The notes under the pieces are model-generated. The model saw nothing but the letters and a program-made list of their open reading frames with translations, was not told the origin of the DNA and searched no databases. From Gammaproteobacteria bacterium (GTDB lineage Bacteria; Pseudomonadota; Gammaproteobacteria; Porifericomitales; Porifericomitaceae): a stretch of 15,599 nucleotides of DNA. Positions 1-8,198 of this stretch are shown here, piece after piece. The position numbers were made by a program, and so were the translations under genes. The first letter of the stretch is position 1. Each line of letters opens with the position of its first letter. The stretch covers positions 1-15,599 of the forward strand of contig JAPPQA010000048.1 in assembly GCA_028817255.1 (NCBI GenBank). Direction: 5' to 3'.

Positions 1-642
1 AAGTATGGCCAGATAACTACAGAGGAACTTAAAGACATATACGGCTATAATCATCCGCCACGGGCAATAAGAGATGTTCGAGAGAACGGCATTCCTGTAA
101 AAACGTTTCGTGTAACAGGAACGGATGGTAGAAAAATTGCCGCTTATAAATTTGGCGCCCCGTCAGAAATACGGGTCACTCAACTATCGGGCCGTACGGC
201 ATTTTCATCCAGGCTAAAAGATGCACTGGTGGGAAAATATGGCTCGCGATGCAATATTTATCTTGAACCGTTCCCAGTAAGAGAGTTGCAAATCGATCAC
301 AGAATCCCATTTGAGATTGCGGGGGACAAAGGTGGCCTGTCTGAAAATGTAAACGACTATATGTTGTTATGCGTTTCTGCAAACAGGGCAAAATCCTGGA
401 GTTGCGAAAATTGTGCAAATTGGCGGAAAAGGCGAATTGCCGCTTGCCGTTCCTGTTACTGGGCTTTCCCAGAAAACTATACGCATATTGCTATGCGAGA
501 TATTCGAAGGCTTGATCTCCTGTGGTCCGGCAAAGAAGCCGCCGAATACGACCTGCTGGTAGAAGAAGCGGCAAAGCTGCGGGAAGAGGTGCCGGAATAC
601 GTCAAGAAAGTGCTTCGCAAGCACTTTAGAAGGCCCAGGTGA
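1..642 (+). CDS. HNH endonuclease (restriction-type), 5'-truncated by window edge
   Basis: The reading frame is open from base 1 to a TGA at 640-642, giving 213 residues with the N-terminus outside the window. The visible N-terminal part (residues 1-70) looks like a small winged or helical DNA-binding domain (RAIRDVRENGIPVKTF, then DGRKIAAYKFG). An HNH (beta-beta-alpha-Me) nuclease core follows: IDHRIPFE with D99-H100, N116/N118, and LLCVSANRAKSW with N128. Two CxxC pairs (C135/C138 and C149/C152) probably bind a structural zinc. The C-terminus is charged and helical. This layout is typical of HNH-type type II restriction endonucleases, which cut double-stranded DNA at a specific site. A partner methyltransferase would be expected upstream, outside the window, and cannot be confirmed. 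The gene is clearly more AT-rich than its neighbours, which fits horizontal acquisition. A solitary HNH nuclease is the alternative. Confidence 0.75.
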   Translation, partial: KYGQITTEELKDIYGYNHPPRAIRDVRENGIPVKTFRVTGTDGRKIAAYKFGAPSEIRVTQLSGRTAFSSRLKDALVGKYGSRCNIYLEPFPVRELQIDHRIPFEIAGDKGGLSENVNDYMLLCVSANRAKSWSCENCANWRKRRIAACRSCYWAFPENYTHIAMRDIRRLDLLWSGKEAAEYDLLVEEAAKLREEVPEYVKKVLRKHFRRPR

Positions 643-685
643 ACGCTGGCGCCGGAACCGGATCACTTGACCGGCATGCCCAAGC

Positions 686-713
686 GCATGGCGCGCGGGT
701 TCGGGCGCCATGC
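686..713. terminator. Hairpin between convergent genes, possible terminator
   Basis: A 9-bp perfect stem (GCATGGCGC at 686-694 with GCGCCATGC at 705-713) and a 10-nt loop lie between the endonuclease gene (plus, ends 642) and the gmaS-like gene (minus, ends 744). The plus-strand side is followed only by a weak T/C-rich run (tttgctgctctct), and the minus-strand side has no U-tract. The call rests on position and stem alone. Confidence 0.35.
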
Positions 714-743
714 TTTGCTGCTCTCTCCAGCCCGCGGCCATGT

Positions 744-2054
744 TTAGCAATCCAGCGTGTGACTGCGCTCCCACTCGCTGAGGTGAGAGATGTAACTGCG
801 CCATTCCTCCATCTTTAGCTTGAGATAGGAGCTTGCCAGTTCCTCGCCCAGCATTTCCCTGACGGCGCGGTTCTTCTCCAGCAGGCGTAGCGCGTCGAAC
901 AGGGTCGCCGGCAACCGCTTCAGGGAGCGCTGCCGGGCGCCCGTTTCGTACATATTAACCGACAGCGGTTTGCCCGGGTCGCGCTTGCTGGCAATGCCCT
1001 CCATGCCGGCGGCCAGGATCGCCGCCTGCATCAGGTAGGGGTTCGCCGAGCCGTCCATGGCGCGCAGTTCGAAACGGCCGGCATCCGGCACCCGCACCAT
1101 ATGTGTGCGGTTGTTGCCGGAGTAGCTGATCGCGTTCGGCGACCAAGTCGCGCCGGACTGCGTGGCGGGTGCGTCCAAACGTTTGTAACTGTTCACCGTG
1201 GGGTTGAAGATGGCGCACAACGCGCCCACATGGCGCAAGACGCCGCCCAGGAAGTGGCAGGCGGTGCGCGACAGGCCTAATTCATTGCGCTTGTCTTCGA
1301 ACAGGTTTTTGCTTCCCGCCCGGTTCCATAACGACACATGGCAGTGACAGCCGTTGCCCGTCAGTTGCGGGAAGGGCTTGGGCATGAACGTGGCCCTCAT
1401 GCCATGTTTCTCGGCGACGCTCTTGACCATGAACTTGAAAAAGGCATGGCGGTCAGCCGTCCGCAGGGCGTCGTCGTAGGTCCAGTTCATCTCGAATTGG
1501 CCGTTGGCGTCTTCGTGGTCGTTCTGGTAGGGCTCCCATCCGAGTTGCTCCATGCAGTCGCAGATCTCGCTGATAACGGGATAGCGCCGCATCAGCGCCT
1601 GCTGGTCGTAGCAGGGTTTTTCCTGCGTGTCCGCAGGGTCGGATATGGCGCGCCCGTCCGAGGAGATCAGGAAGAACTCGCACTCGACGCCTGTCTTCAT
1701 GCGCCAGCCCTTGGCGGCGGCCTTCTGCACCTGCCGTTTCAAGGCGACCCGGGGTGAGGCCTCGACTTCCTTGCCGTTCATCCACAGGTCGGCGGCCAGC
1801 CAGGCGATCTCCGGGTTCCACGGCAGCTGGATCAGGCTGTCCGGGTCCGGGACGCCGAACATGTCCGGATCGGCCGGCGTCATGTCCAGCCAGGCCGCAA
1901 AGCCGGCAAAGCCCGCGCCGCCGCCTCTTTGCATGTCCATGATCGCGCGCGCCGGCACCAGTTTGGCGCGCAGAGATCCGAACAAGTCGGCGAAACTGAT
2001 CAGGAAGTACCTGATCTTCTTCTTTTTTGCGATTAGGAAAAGGTCTTTGCTCAT
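744..2054 (-). CDS. gmaS: Type III glutamine synthetase-like ligase, probable gamma-glutamylmethylamide synthetase (GmaS/GlnT type)
   Basis: A 436-residue protein of the glutamine synthetase fold, close in length to GlnT/GmaS-type (type III-like) enzymes. The N-terminal beta-grasp start KKIRYFLISFADLFGSLRAK is characteristic. Catalytic motifs are intact: GVECEFF (metal ligands E124, E126), NDHEDANGQFEMNW (E181, E188), GNGCHCHVSLW (H239), NPTVNSYKR (R292), SGNNRTHMVRVP (R316) and RFELRAMDGSANPY (E329, R331). The family condenses glutamate with ammonia or, in GmaS, methylamine, using ATP. The start has a near-perfect Shine-Dalgarno (AAAGGAGGT) 8 nt before the ATG. It is the last gene of the amine operon, 32 nt after the amidotransferase. 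Linkage to a SoxBDAG-type oxidase favours gamma-glutamylmethylamide (or another gamma-glutamyl amide) synthesis over housekeeping ammonia assimilation. The exact amine substrate is inferred. Confidence 0.75.
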   Translation of the reverse strand: MSKDLFLIAKKKKIRYFLISFADLFGSLRAKLVPARAIMDMQRGGGAGFAGFAAWLDMTPADPDMFGVPDPDSLIQLPWNPEIAWLAADLWMNGKEVEASPRVALKRQVQKAAAKGWRMKTGVECEFFLISSDGRAISDPADTQEKPCYDQQALMRRYPVISEICDCMEQLGWEPYQNDHEDANGQFEMNWTYDDALRTADRHAFFKFMVKSVAEKHGMRATFMPKPFPQLTGNGCHCHVSLWNRAGSKNLFEDKRNELGLSRTACHFLGGVLRHVGALCAIFNPTVNSYKRLDAPATQSGATWSPNAISYSGNNRTHMVRVPDAGRFELRAMDGSANPYLMQAAILAAGMEGIASKRDPGKPLSVNMYETGARQRSLKRLPATLFDALRLLEKNRAVREMLGEELASSYLKLKMEEWRSYISHLSEWERSHTLDC

Positions 2055-2086
2055 TACTCGCTACCTCCTTTATGCTTTGCGGTGCT

Positions 2087-2896
2087 TTACGCTGTGCGCC
2101 GATTCGCACTCGCGAGCCCCGCCCTTCGGTTGCCGAACGCCTGGGCCAGCCAGCGCCGGTAAAATTGGCGGCCCAGATGGTGCATGGCCCGCGCTTTGTC
2201 CTGCAGTCCCTGCAGGATCTCGGCGCTGCCCTGTACGCTGGCCGAAGGCGGGGGCATTTCGGGGCCGTATATCTGCAACCAGCCGCGCACGATGCGCGGG
2301 GTCGCTTCCAGGTGCGGTCCGATCGCCAGCAGGCTACCGTGGGCAAAGGCCTGCATCGGTTGGAACTCGGTGCCCAGCAGAGGCGTCGCGCCCCTGGGCA
2401 GGGCAACGTTGTCTTTATGCCAGAACATGACGGGGAGGCCTTGCGCGAGCTCCGGGTCGCACCATTCGCATAGCGCCGAGCGGTCAGCGATCCGGGCAGG
2501 GTGCCAGCCAATTTCCCAGCGCGGCATCGGCCGAATATGTCCGCCCAGCGCCTTGCTGATCAACTGCGCCCCGAAGCAATGACCGAGCACCGGGAAGTTC
2601 CTTGCGGCTGCCTTGCGGATCAGTTGCAGTTCGTCCGCGATCCAGGGACGGTAGTCGTTGACGCCGTAGTCGGCGCCCAGGAAGACCAGTCCGGAGACGT
2701 CGTTCAGGCATTGCGGCACCGGCGCCCCCTTGTCCAAGGCGACTACCTCGCAGGGGACGCGCTTGCTCAGAAAGTTCAGCAATTGGCCGGGACCTACCCA
2801 GGGATGATGCTGGAATATGCGGATAGGTTTAGCATGGGCGGCAGCTCCGTGGTCTTTGCCGGGGCCTCTGGGCTGCTCGAGACGCAAGTCGGTCAC
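2087..2896 (-). CDS. Class I glutamine amidotransferase-like hydrolase in amine operon
   Basis: A 269-residue GATase1 (GuaA N-terminal/COG0518-like) domain. The nucleophile elbow is VLGHCFGAQ with C107, and IGPHLEATP supplies H195 and E197, completing the Cys-His-Glu triad. FWHKDN (H160) and the N-terminal IFQHHPWVGPGQLLNFL segment are also typical of stand-alone members. The GTG start at 2894-2896 overlaps the soxG-like stop in a GTGA arrangement, with GAAGGAG 7 nt upstream, so translation is probably coupled. No synthetase domain follows, so it should act as a hydrolase or as the amidotransferase partner of a separate enzyme. By analogy with PuuD-type class I enzymes it may cleave a gamma-glutamyl amide, perhaps the product of the adjacent ligase. 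That role is inference; known N-methylglutamate pathways instead use MgsA, a class II amidotransferase-like protein. Confidence 0.8.
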   Translation of the reverse strand: MTDLRLEQPRGPGKDHGAAAHAKPIRIFQHHPWVGPGQLLNFLSKRVPCEVVALDKGAPVPQCLNDVSGLVFLGADYGVNDYRPWIADELQLIRKAAARNFPVLGHCFGAQLISKALGGHIRPMPRWEIGWHPARIADRSALCEWCDPELAQGLPVMFWHKDNVALPRGATPLLGTEFQPMQAFAHGSLLAIGPHLEATPRIVRGWLQIYGPEMPPPSASVQGSAEILQGLQDKARAMHHLGRQFYRRWLAQAFGNRRAGLASANRRTA

Positions 2897-3660
2897 GGCC
2901 CTGCTCCTTCCCGTTGCCTTGTCGGCGCGGCACGCAGAACGCGCAGACCTGCCGGGCCGCCGCCGAATTCCGCCACCGCCGCCTGCAATTCGTCGTAAAA
3001 GTATCCCGCCGCCGCACTGTCGGCGAGCAGGTGGTAGGCCGGCTGCCCGCCGCCCGTGGCCTCTCGAATGACCACCGTGCCCAGGTGTGCGACGGAAGTC
3101 TGCGCGACACCTCCCTCGGGGAAGTGTTGCGGGCGCAGGTCCATGGAGCACAGGCCGGCCAACACCTCCGGCGTCCGGGCGCCGGTGAGCAGATACCAGG
3201 CGTGACTGTCCTGCCAGTGCAGGGGCAGCCCCCAGGGGGGAGGGGACGGGTCGCCGCCGCTCCAGCGCGCCTGCAGCTTTGCTGGGAGCGGATCGCCGCC
3301 TGCGGTCCGCGGATTGCCCAGGACCAGGGCGCTGTCCTTGTCCAGAGTGGCAATGATGGCGCCGTCGTCTTGCGCCGCCGATCGGTTCGGCGCGTCCGGG
3401 ACGCGCAGTCCGGCCGCGCGCAACCAGTCCAGACAGCCCTTGCCCTTGAAGCCGATCCGGGGCATGGGGCACAGGTCAACCAGACCCGCGCACCCGGCCC
3501 GGAGGCGTTCTCCTTCAAGGTCGCCGTAGTTGTCGGCCGCCATGGCATCGCCTACTTTAACGAAGCCCCCGGCGCCCGCCGCCAGCAATTTGCGATAGAC
3601 GAAGCTGCGGCGCGGGCAGTCCGCGGGATGGGTTGGGGAATGATCTTTCGCAGCCGCCAT
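2893..3660 (-). CDS. soxG: Sarcosine oxidase/N-methylglutamate dehydrogenase gamma subunit-like protein
   Basis: A 255-residue protein lying directly after the alpha subunit gene, as soxG/mgdD does in this gene family. Features include LCPMPRIGFKGKGCLDWL near residue 65, DSHAWYLLTG, then a GcvT-like half: DLRPQHFP, VAQTSVAHLGTVVIRE, and YHLLADSAAAGYFYDELQAAVAEFG. Gamma subunits are divergent GcvT/YgfZ-like proteins that pack against alpha and are thought to support assembly and folate access. The ATG at 3658-3660 is chosen because it lies 4 nt beyond the alpha stop. Its stop TGA overlaps the next gene's GTG. The sequence is weakly conserved, so the assignment leans on gene order and the partial GcvT-like pattern. 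It is somewhat longer than the usual roughly 180-210 residues. Confidence 0.75.
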   Translation of the reverse strand: MAAAKDHSPTHPADCPRRSFVYRKLLAAGAGGFVKVGDAMAADNYGDLEGERLRAGCAGLVDLCPMPRIGFKGKGCLDWLRAAGLRVPDAPNRSAAQDDGAIIATLDKDSALVLGNPRTAGGDPLPAKLQARWSGGDPSPPPWGLPLHWQDSHAWYLLTGARTPEVLAGLCSMDLRPQHFPEGGVAQTSVAHLGTVVIREATGGGQPAYHLLADSAAAGYFYDELQAAVAEFGGGPAGLRVLRAAPTRQREGAGP

Positions 3661-3664
3661 CGCG

Positions 3665-6607
3665 CTACAATTGCTGGCGCCTGCCTTCCGGGTCGTAGAA
3701 CGGCATTTTCGCCGTCTCGGCGCGGAGCGTTTTGTCGGCACCTGTCTTGATAAGGAAGCGGGCGCCGGGCGCCTGCTGTTCCGGCGCGACGAAGGCCATG
3801 CCCACCGGTCTGCCCAGCGTCGGCGAAAAGGCAATGGAAGTGACGTAGCCGGTAATTTCGCCGTCTGCGCGCACAGTCAGGTGGCACTCTTCGGGCAAAG
3901 GAGACTCCGGCGGCAGCACGAAGCCGACCAGGACCCGGCTCAGGGGCATTGCGGCGCGTATGGCAATGGGCCGCTTGCCGATGAAGAAAGGCTTGTTTTT
4001 GGAGACCGCCCATGCCATGCCTGCTTCGTGCGGGGAGCACAGCCCGTCGGTATCCTGGTGCAGGATCAGAAAGCCCTTCTCCAACCGCAACAGCCGTTGC
4101 GCCTCCACTCCGAAGGGACGGATGCCGAATTCCTTGCCCGCTTCCATCAACGCATCCCACAGCGCTTCGCCTTGCGAGGCAGGCGCGTGGATCTCGTAGC
4201 CCAATTCACCGACGAAACCGGCACGCATCAGCCTTGCCGGGATGCCCGCGATACCGGCTTCGTGCAATTCCATAAAGGGGAAGGCGGCAGCGGAGAGGTC
4301 CAGGTCCCGGACCAATTTCTGCAGAACTTTGCGCGAGTTGGGGCCGGCCAGGTTCACTGCGGCACAAGCGGCGGTGACGTTGGTAATGCTGACGTCCAGG
4401 CGCCACTCGGCATTCCACCGCAGCATTGTCCGGAAGACGGCCTCTACGCCGCCGGTGGTCGCGGTTACGTAGAAATGTCCCTTGCCGAGGCGGCATGCGA
4501 TGCCGTCGTCCATGAGCGTGCCGAACTCGTCGGCCATTACGGTATAGCGGCAGCGCCCGACCCGCTGCTTGGCATGGGAGACCATGTACATGCGGTCCAC
4601 GAATTCGACGGCGTCCGGCCCCACGATCTCCAGCTTGCCCAGCGTAGAGACGTCCACCAAGCCTACATTATTGCGCACGTTGAGCGCCTCCGCCCGGATT
4701 TGCGCATCCCGGCGTTCGGAGTCGCCATAGAACGAGGGCCGCAGCCAGGCGCCAACGATCTGCATCTGCGCCGCTGCCTCCAGGTGCCGTTCGTGCATTG
4801 CGCTCAGGCGCACCGGTTCGAAGGAACGACCGGCGAGGTCTTCCAGCCTTTCCGGAAAGCAGGGAGGGCGCTGCGTCGTGGTGAAAGCGCGCCCGGCGGG
4901 GGTGGCCGCTGCGCCCTGGGATGCCAGACGCAGCAGGTTCAGCGCGGAGTGGCGCCCCTGGGAAGGCCCCATAACAGCTGTGGTGTAGCGCTTAGTCAGC
5001 TCGAGTTGATCGAAGCCTTCTGCCACCGCGTCCGCTATATCGCGGATCTGCACGTCTTCGTCTAAATCTACAAACTCTCTGCCTTTCGGGTGCGGGAAGA
5101 TGGGCCATACGGAGGCGTTATCCGGGGTGCCGGCCGCCGCCTCGCGCGGCGGCGGAGGGAGAGCGGCTGCGGCGCAGCCCGCTGTCTGCGCCGCCATGGC
5201 GCCGGCGCGGCGGCCTTCGGTCAGCGCCGCATCCAGTTTGCAGCAACCATTGACCGAGCCCGCAATCGTCGCGGCACGGCTGCCGTCAGGGAGCGCGTCT
5301 GTGACCAGCGTACCGAGTGCCGGGTCGTACGCCAGACGCCCGCCGGCATGACAGATCAGCTGGGCGGCTGGCGCATAGCCCACCGATACGCAAATGAGAT
5401 CGCAGGAAATGCGCTCCGCCGGTTCGGCGACGGCGCCGGTTCGGCTAATCCGGGCAATGGCAGCGGCGCCTACGCTGCGGCCGCCATCCGCTGGCAAGGC
5501 CTCGAATACCGTGGCGCCAGCTACGACCCGCATTTGACGCTCCCGCGCCGCCCGTTCCAGAGCCCTCCCCGGCGGCGCCTGGCGCAGTTCCGCTATTGCC
5601 GCGACCTCGACCCCGGCATCTCGCAGGTCCAGGGCGACCCCGTAGCCATCTTCCCCGGCAGTAGCTACCACTGCCCGCAGGCCCGGCTTCACCCCGTATA
5701 GCCGCATCAATTTCTGTGCCGCGGTCCCGAGCATGACACCGGGCAGGTCGTTGTTGCGGAACACCAGCGGCTGTTCGATCGCGCCAGTGGCGGCGACTAC
5801 AGCCTTTGCCCGCAATTTGAGCATTCCTCCCGTAGGGCTTATCGCTGACAGCAGGTTGTCCTGGAACCAGCCAGTGCAGGTCGTGCGGGAATATACGGAG
5901 ATGCCAGGAGCGGCTTCGACCTGGGCCCTTAGCTCCGCCGCCCGGGTCTCCGCCGACTGTCCCTGTGGGTCCAGGCGCGCGAAGTTGAGACTGCCGCCCA
6001 GTTGAGGCTGATCGTCAATCAGGATCACCTCCGCGCCGGCGGCTGCCGCCTGCAGTGCGGCGCTCAGGCCGGCCGGCCCCCCTCCGATCACGGCGACATC
6101 GGTGAACAGATGCCGCTTGCGGCACGTCTTGCGGCGGGCATCCAGCTCCAGCCGGCCCAGCCCAGCGACCCGGCGGATGAACTTTTCCCAGAAGACCCAG
6201 GCTCCGTGCGGGCGGTGAAAAGTCTTGTAGTAGAAGCCTACCGGCAGGCAACGGCCGAACCATCCCATACAGGCGCCCAGGTCACGGTCGAGGCTGCCCA
6301 GGAAATTTTGCCCCCTTACTTCCAGCCCCTCAGAGACCGGATGCAGATCGGCGCGCACGCTCGTCTCGCCGGACAGGCAGACAAGGCAGTTCGCGTCGTG
6401 TCCCGCCATTGAAAAGGGGCCGCGCGGGCGATGATACTTGAAAGATCGCGACAGGAGCCTGCGCCCCGAGGCGGCCAGGGCGCTGGCGACGGTGTCCCCC
6501 TCGTAGCCGGGGTAGGGTACGCCCTCGAAGCGCAGCGTTACCGGCCGTGAGCGGTTTATAAATCGGCCCCAGGGGGCGGGGAGGCGGCGCTCCGTCACCG
6601 TGGTCAC
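3665..6607 (-). CDS. soxA: Sarcosine oxidase/N-methylglutamate dehydrogenase alpha subunit-like protein
   Basis: A 980-residue protein, full length for heterotetrameric sarcosine oxidase alpha (about 965-1000). Domains in order: an N-terminal ferredoxin-like Fer2_4 domain (about 10-105; VTLRFEGVPYPGYEGDTVASAL, SRSFKYHRPRG, ANCLVC); a conserved VGFYYKTF linker near 123; a Rossmann dinucleotide domain starting DVAVIGGGPAGLSAALQ (GGGPAG at 175-180) with a second nucleotide-binding segment; then a C-terminal GcvT/aminomethyltransferase domain (about 610-975; NNVGLVDVSTLGKLEIVGPDA, AGFVGELGYEIH, LRLEKGFL). The family binds NAD and transfers the methylene group to tetrahydrofolate, making 5,10-methylene-THF. 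The start is GTG at 6605-6607, one nt after the soxD-like stop, with an AAGGAAA Shine-Dalgarno. The GHDANCLVCL variant of the Fer2 region differs from the classical Corynebacterium enzyme, so the substrate may be N-methylglutamate or another N-methyl amino acid. Confidence 0.9.
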   Translation of the reverse strand: MTTVTERRLPAPWGRFINRSRPVTLRFEGVPYPGYEGDTVASALAASGRRLLSRSFKYHRPRGPFSMAGHDANCLVCLSGETSVRADLHPVSEGLEVRGQNFLGSLDRDLGACMGWFGRCLPVGFYYKTFHRPHGAWVFWEKFIRRVAGLGRLELDARRKTCRKRHLFTDVAVIGGGPAGLSAALQAAAAGAEVILIDDQPQLGGSLNFARLDPQGQSAETRAAELRAQVEAAPGISVYSRTTCTGWFQDNLLSAISPTGGMLKLRAKAVVAATGAIEQPLVFRNNDLPGVMLGTAAQKLMRLYGVKPGLRAVVATAGEDGYGVALDLRDAGVEVAAIAELRQAPPGRALERAARERQMRVVAGATVFEALPADGGRSVGAAAIARISRTGAVAEPAERISCDLICVSVGYAPAAQLICHAGGRLAYDPALGTLVTDALPDGSRAATIAGSVNGCCKLDAALTEGRRAGAMAAQTAGCAAAALPPPPREAAAGTPDNASVWPIFPHPKGREFVDLDEDVQIRDIADAVAEGFDQLELTKRYTTAVMGPSQGRHSALNLLRLASQGAAATPAGRAFTTTQRPPCFPERLEDLAGRSFEPVRLSAMHERHLEAAAQMQIVGAWLRPSFYGDSERRDAQIRAEALNVRNNVGLVDVSTLGKLEIVGPDAVEFVDRMYMVSHAKQRVGRCRYTVMADEFGTLMDDGIACRLGKGHFYVTATTGGVEAVFRTMLRWNAEWRLDVSITNVTAACAAVNLAGPNSRKVLQKLVRDLDLSAAAFPFMELHEAGIAGIPARLMRAGFVGELGYEIHAPASQGEALWDALMEAGKEFGIRPFGVEAQRLLRLEKGFLILHQDTDGLCSPHEAGMAWAVSKNKPFFIGKRPIAIRAAMPLSRVLVGFVLPPESPLPEECHLTVRADGEITGYVTSIAFSPTLGRPVGMAFVAPEQQAPGARFLIKTGADKTLRAETAKMPFYDPEGRRQQL

Positions 6608-6608
6608 T

Positions 6609-6899
6609 TCAGGTTTCCTTCTGCGCCTGCCGCCTGTTCGCCGTGAATAGCTGTTCGGGCGGGTATGTCGCTATGATCTCGTCTGTTCCGGTGTCACGTT
6701 CGGCGATGAACCAGTAGGCGCTGGGCACGTGCATCCACCACTCCCTGACCACGCCTCTGGCGTTGTTCTCCATAAAGAGGTATTCCGCCCATTCCCGGTC
6801 GCCGCTGTCCGTCGGATCGGGCATGGTCTTCACTTCGCCCAGGCAGACGAACTCGGCGATGTTTCGCATGCCGTTCATGGGGCAGGGCATGAGCTTCAT
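6609..6899 (-). CDS. soxD: Sarcosine oxidase/N-methylglutamate dehydrogenase delta subunit-like protein
   Basis: A 96-residue protein with the hallmarks of SoxD: an N-terminal Cys-Pro motif, a short beta-rich domain (EFVCLGEVKTMPDP), then EWAEYLFMENNARGVVREWWMHVPSAYWFIAERDTGTDEIIATY. Delta subunits are small zinc-binding proteins that stabilise the alpha-beta complex. The classical Zn knuckle is CPxC; here it reads C6-P-M-N-G, so the second Cys is absent, and C19 in FVCLGE is a possible substitute. It sits between soxB-like (19-nt gap) and soxA-like (1-nt gap) genes, the normal family order. No clear Shine-Dalgarno precedes the ATG at 6899, so coupling to upstream translation is likely. The alternative ATG three codons downstream would start at MPCP. 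Confidence 0.88.
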   Translation of the reverse strand: MKLMPCPMNGMRNIAEFVCLGEVKTMPDPTDSGDREWAEYLFMENNARGVVREWWMHVPSAYWFIAERDTGTDEIIATYPPEQLFTANRRQAQKET

Positions 6900-6918
6900 C
6901 GCAGGGAGGCCATCCGCC

Positions 6919-8160
6919 TCAGTGGCCTACGGCCGCCGAGGCCCTTTCTCCGATCTGACGGAACTGGTAGAAGCGATCCAGTGCAAAGGGCAGGAGCAAC
7001 TCTGGCGTCTTGCCTGTAGCCAGGGTCTCGGCCATGCGCTTGCCGCAGACAGGGGTGGCCTTGAATCCCCAGGTGCCCCAACCGGCGTCCAGATAATAGT
7101 CTCGTACCGGGGTTTCTCCCATGACGGGGCTGAAGTCCGGTGTCATATCGGCGACGCCCGCCCATTGCCGCAGCACCTTCAGCTTGCCTAGAAAGGGGAA
7201 GAGGGCCAGGAGGTGCCCCGCCAACTCTTCCTTGAAGGCCAGCGTGGAACGGGTCGAGTAGAGAGGGTAGGGGTCGGCGGAGGCGCCCATGACCAGTTCG
7301 CCGCGGGCCGACTGCGATACGTAGAGGCTAAGCGAGCCTGAGACAACGATCGAGTCCAGGAAAGGTTTGACCGGCTCCGTAACGCAGGCCTGTAGCGGGA
7401 TGCTGCGTATCGGCAACCGGACTCCCGCCATTTTTGCAACCAGAGAACTGGTCCCGGCGACCGCCTGCAATATCCTGCCGGCCTGGACTTTGCCGTGCGC
7501 CGTCTCCACGCCGGTGGCGCGTCCGTTTTTCACCTGGACGCCAGTTACCTCTGTATTTACATGAATTTCCACCCCCATCTCCATTGCTCGCTTTGCATAT
7601 CCCCAGGCTACGGCATCGTGTCTGGCGATGGCGCCGGGAGGGTGATACAGCGCGCCCAGGATTGGAAACCGCGTATCGCGGCCCAAGTAGAGCTGCGGAC
7701 AAATCCTGGCGATCTCGTCCGGATAAATTAGTTCCGAGCGCACGCCCAGGTGCTTGTTGACCTCAGCCCGCCAGCGCGAGGTGCGCACGCCCGCCAGCGT
7801 ATGTGCCAGCGTCAGGTGTCCGCGCGGCGAGTAGAGTATGTTGTAGTCCAGCTCTTTGCTGAGCCCGCGGTATAGCCGCAACGATTCGTCGTAGAAGCGA
7901 ATGGCCTCGGGGGTGAGATAGTTGGAGCGAATGATCGAGGTGTTGCGGCCGGTGTTGCCGCCGCCCAGGTAGCTTTTTTCCAGTACGGCGATGTTGCGTA
8001 TGCCCCAGTCCTTCGCCAGGTAGTAGGCCGTCGCGAGACCGTGGCCGCCGCCGCCGATAATAACGATGTCGTAGGAAGGCTTAAGCCCCCCCGAGGTGGC
8101 CATGGGCTTCCTGTCCAGATGGTCCCCGCCAAGGCCGTATTTGAGTAGTTTCAGAGGCAT
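6919..8160 (-). CDS. soxB: Sarcosine oxidase/N-methylglutamate dehydrogenase beta subunit-like FAD protein
   Basis: A 413-residue protein, the usual length of SoxB (about 405-418). It has a DAO-type FAD Rossmann fold (YDIVIIGGGGHGLATAYYLAK), the family signature GGGNTGRNTSIIRSNYL, and AIARHDAVAWGYAKRA. The C-terminus carries QWAGVADMTPDFSPVMGETPV and AGWGTWGFKATP, which line the flavin and substrate site. The beta subunit carries the flavin centre that oxidises the N-methyl amine; electrons and the C1 unit then pass to alpha. The frame is open to 8304, but I chose the ATG at 8158-8160 because homologues begin with a similar short SLFKYGLSG-like leader (here PLKLLKYGLGG), and the 48 codons upstream are not family-like. 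It is the first gene of the operon. Upstream is a divergent intergenic region shared with the small secreted protein gene. Confidence 0.9.
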   Translation of the reverse strand: MPLKLLKYGLGGDHLDRKPMATSGGLKPSYDIVIIGGGGHGLATAYYLAKDWGIRNIAVLEKSYLGGGNTGRNTSIIRSNYLTPEAIRFYDESLRLYRGLSKELDYNILYSPRGHLTLAHTLAGVRTSRWRAEVNKHLGVRSELIYPDEIARICPQLYLGRDTRFPILGALYHPPGAIARHDAVAWGYAKRAMEMGVEIHVNTEVTGVQVKNGRATGVETAHGKVQAGRILQAVAGTSSLVAKMAGVRLPIRSIPLQACVTEPVKPFLDSIVVSGSLSLYVSQSARGELVMGASADPYPLYSTRSTLAFKEELAGHLLALFPFLGKLKVLRQWAGVADMTPDFSPVMGETPVRDYYLDAGWGTWGFKATPVCGKRMAETLATGKTPELLLPFALDRFYQFRQIGERASAAVGH

Positions 8161-8198
8161 CCAAGGGTTCCGCCAGCCAAGTTCGGGAGTGGACAAAC

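Noticed and set aside
3671..5065. Plus-strand open frame of 464 codons
   Set aside because: Antisense shadow of the alpha subunit gene, kept open by high GC; composition is not protein-like.
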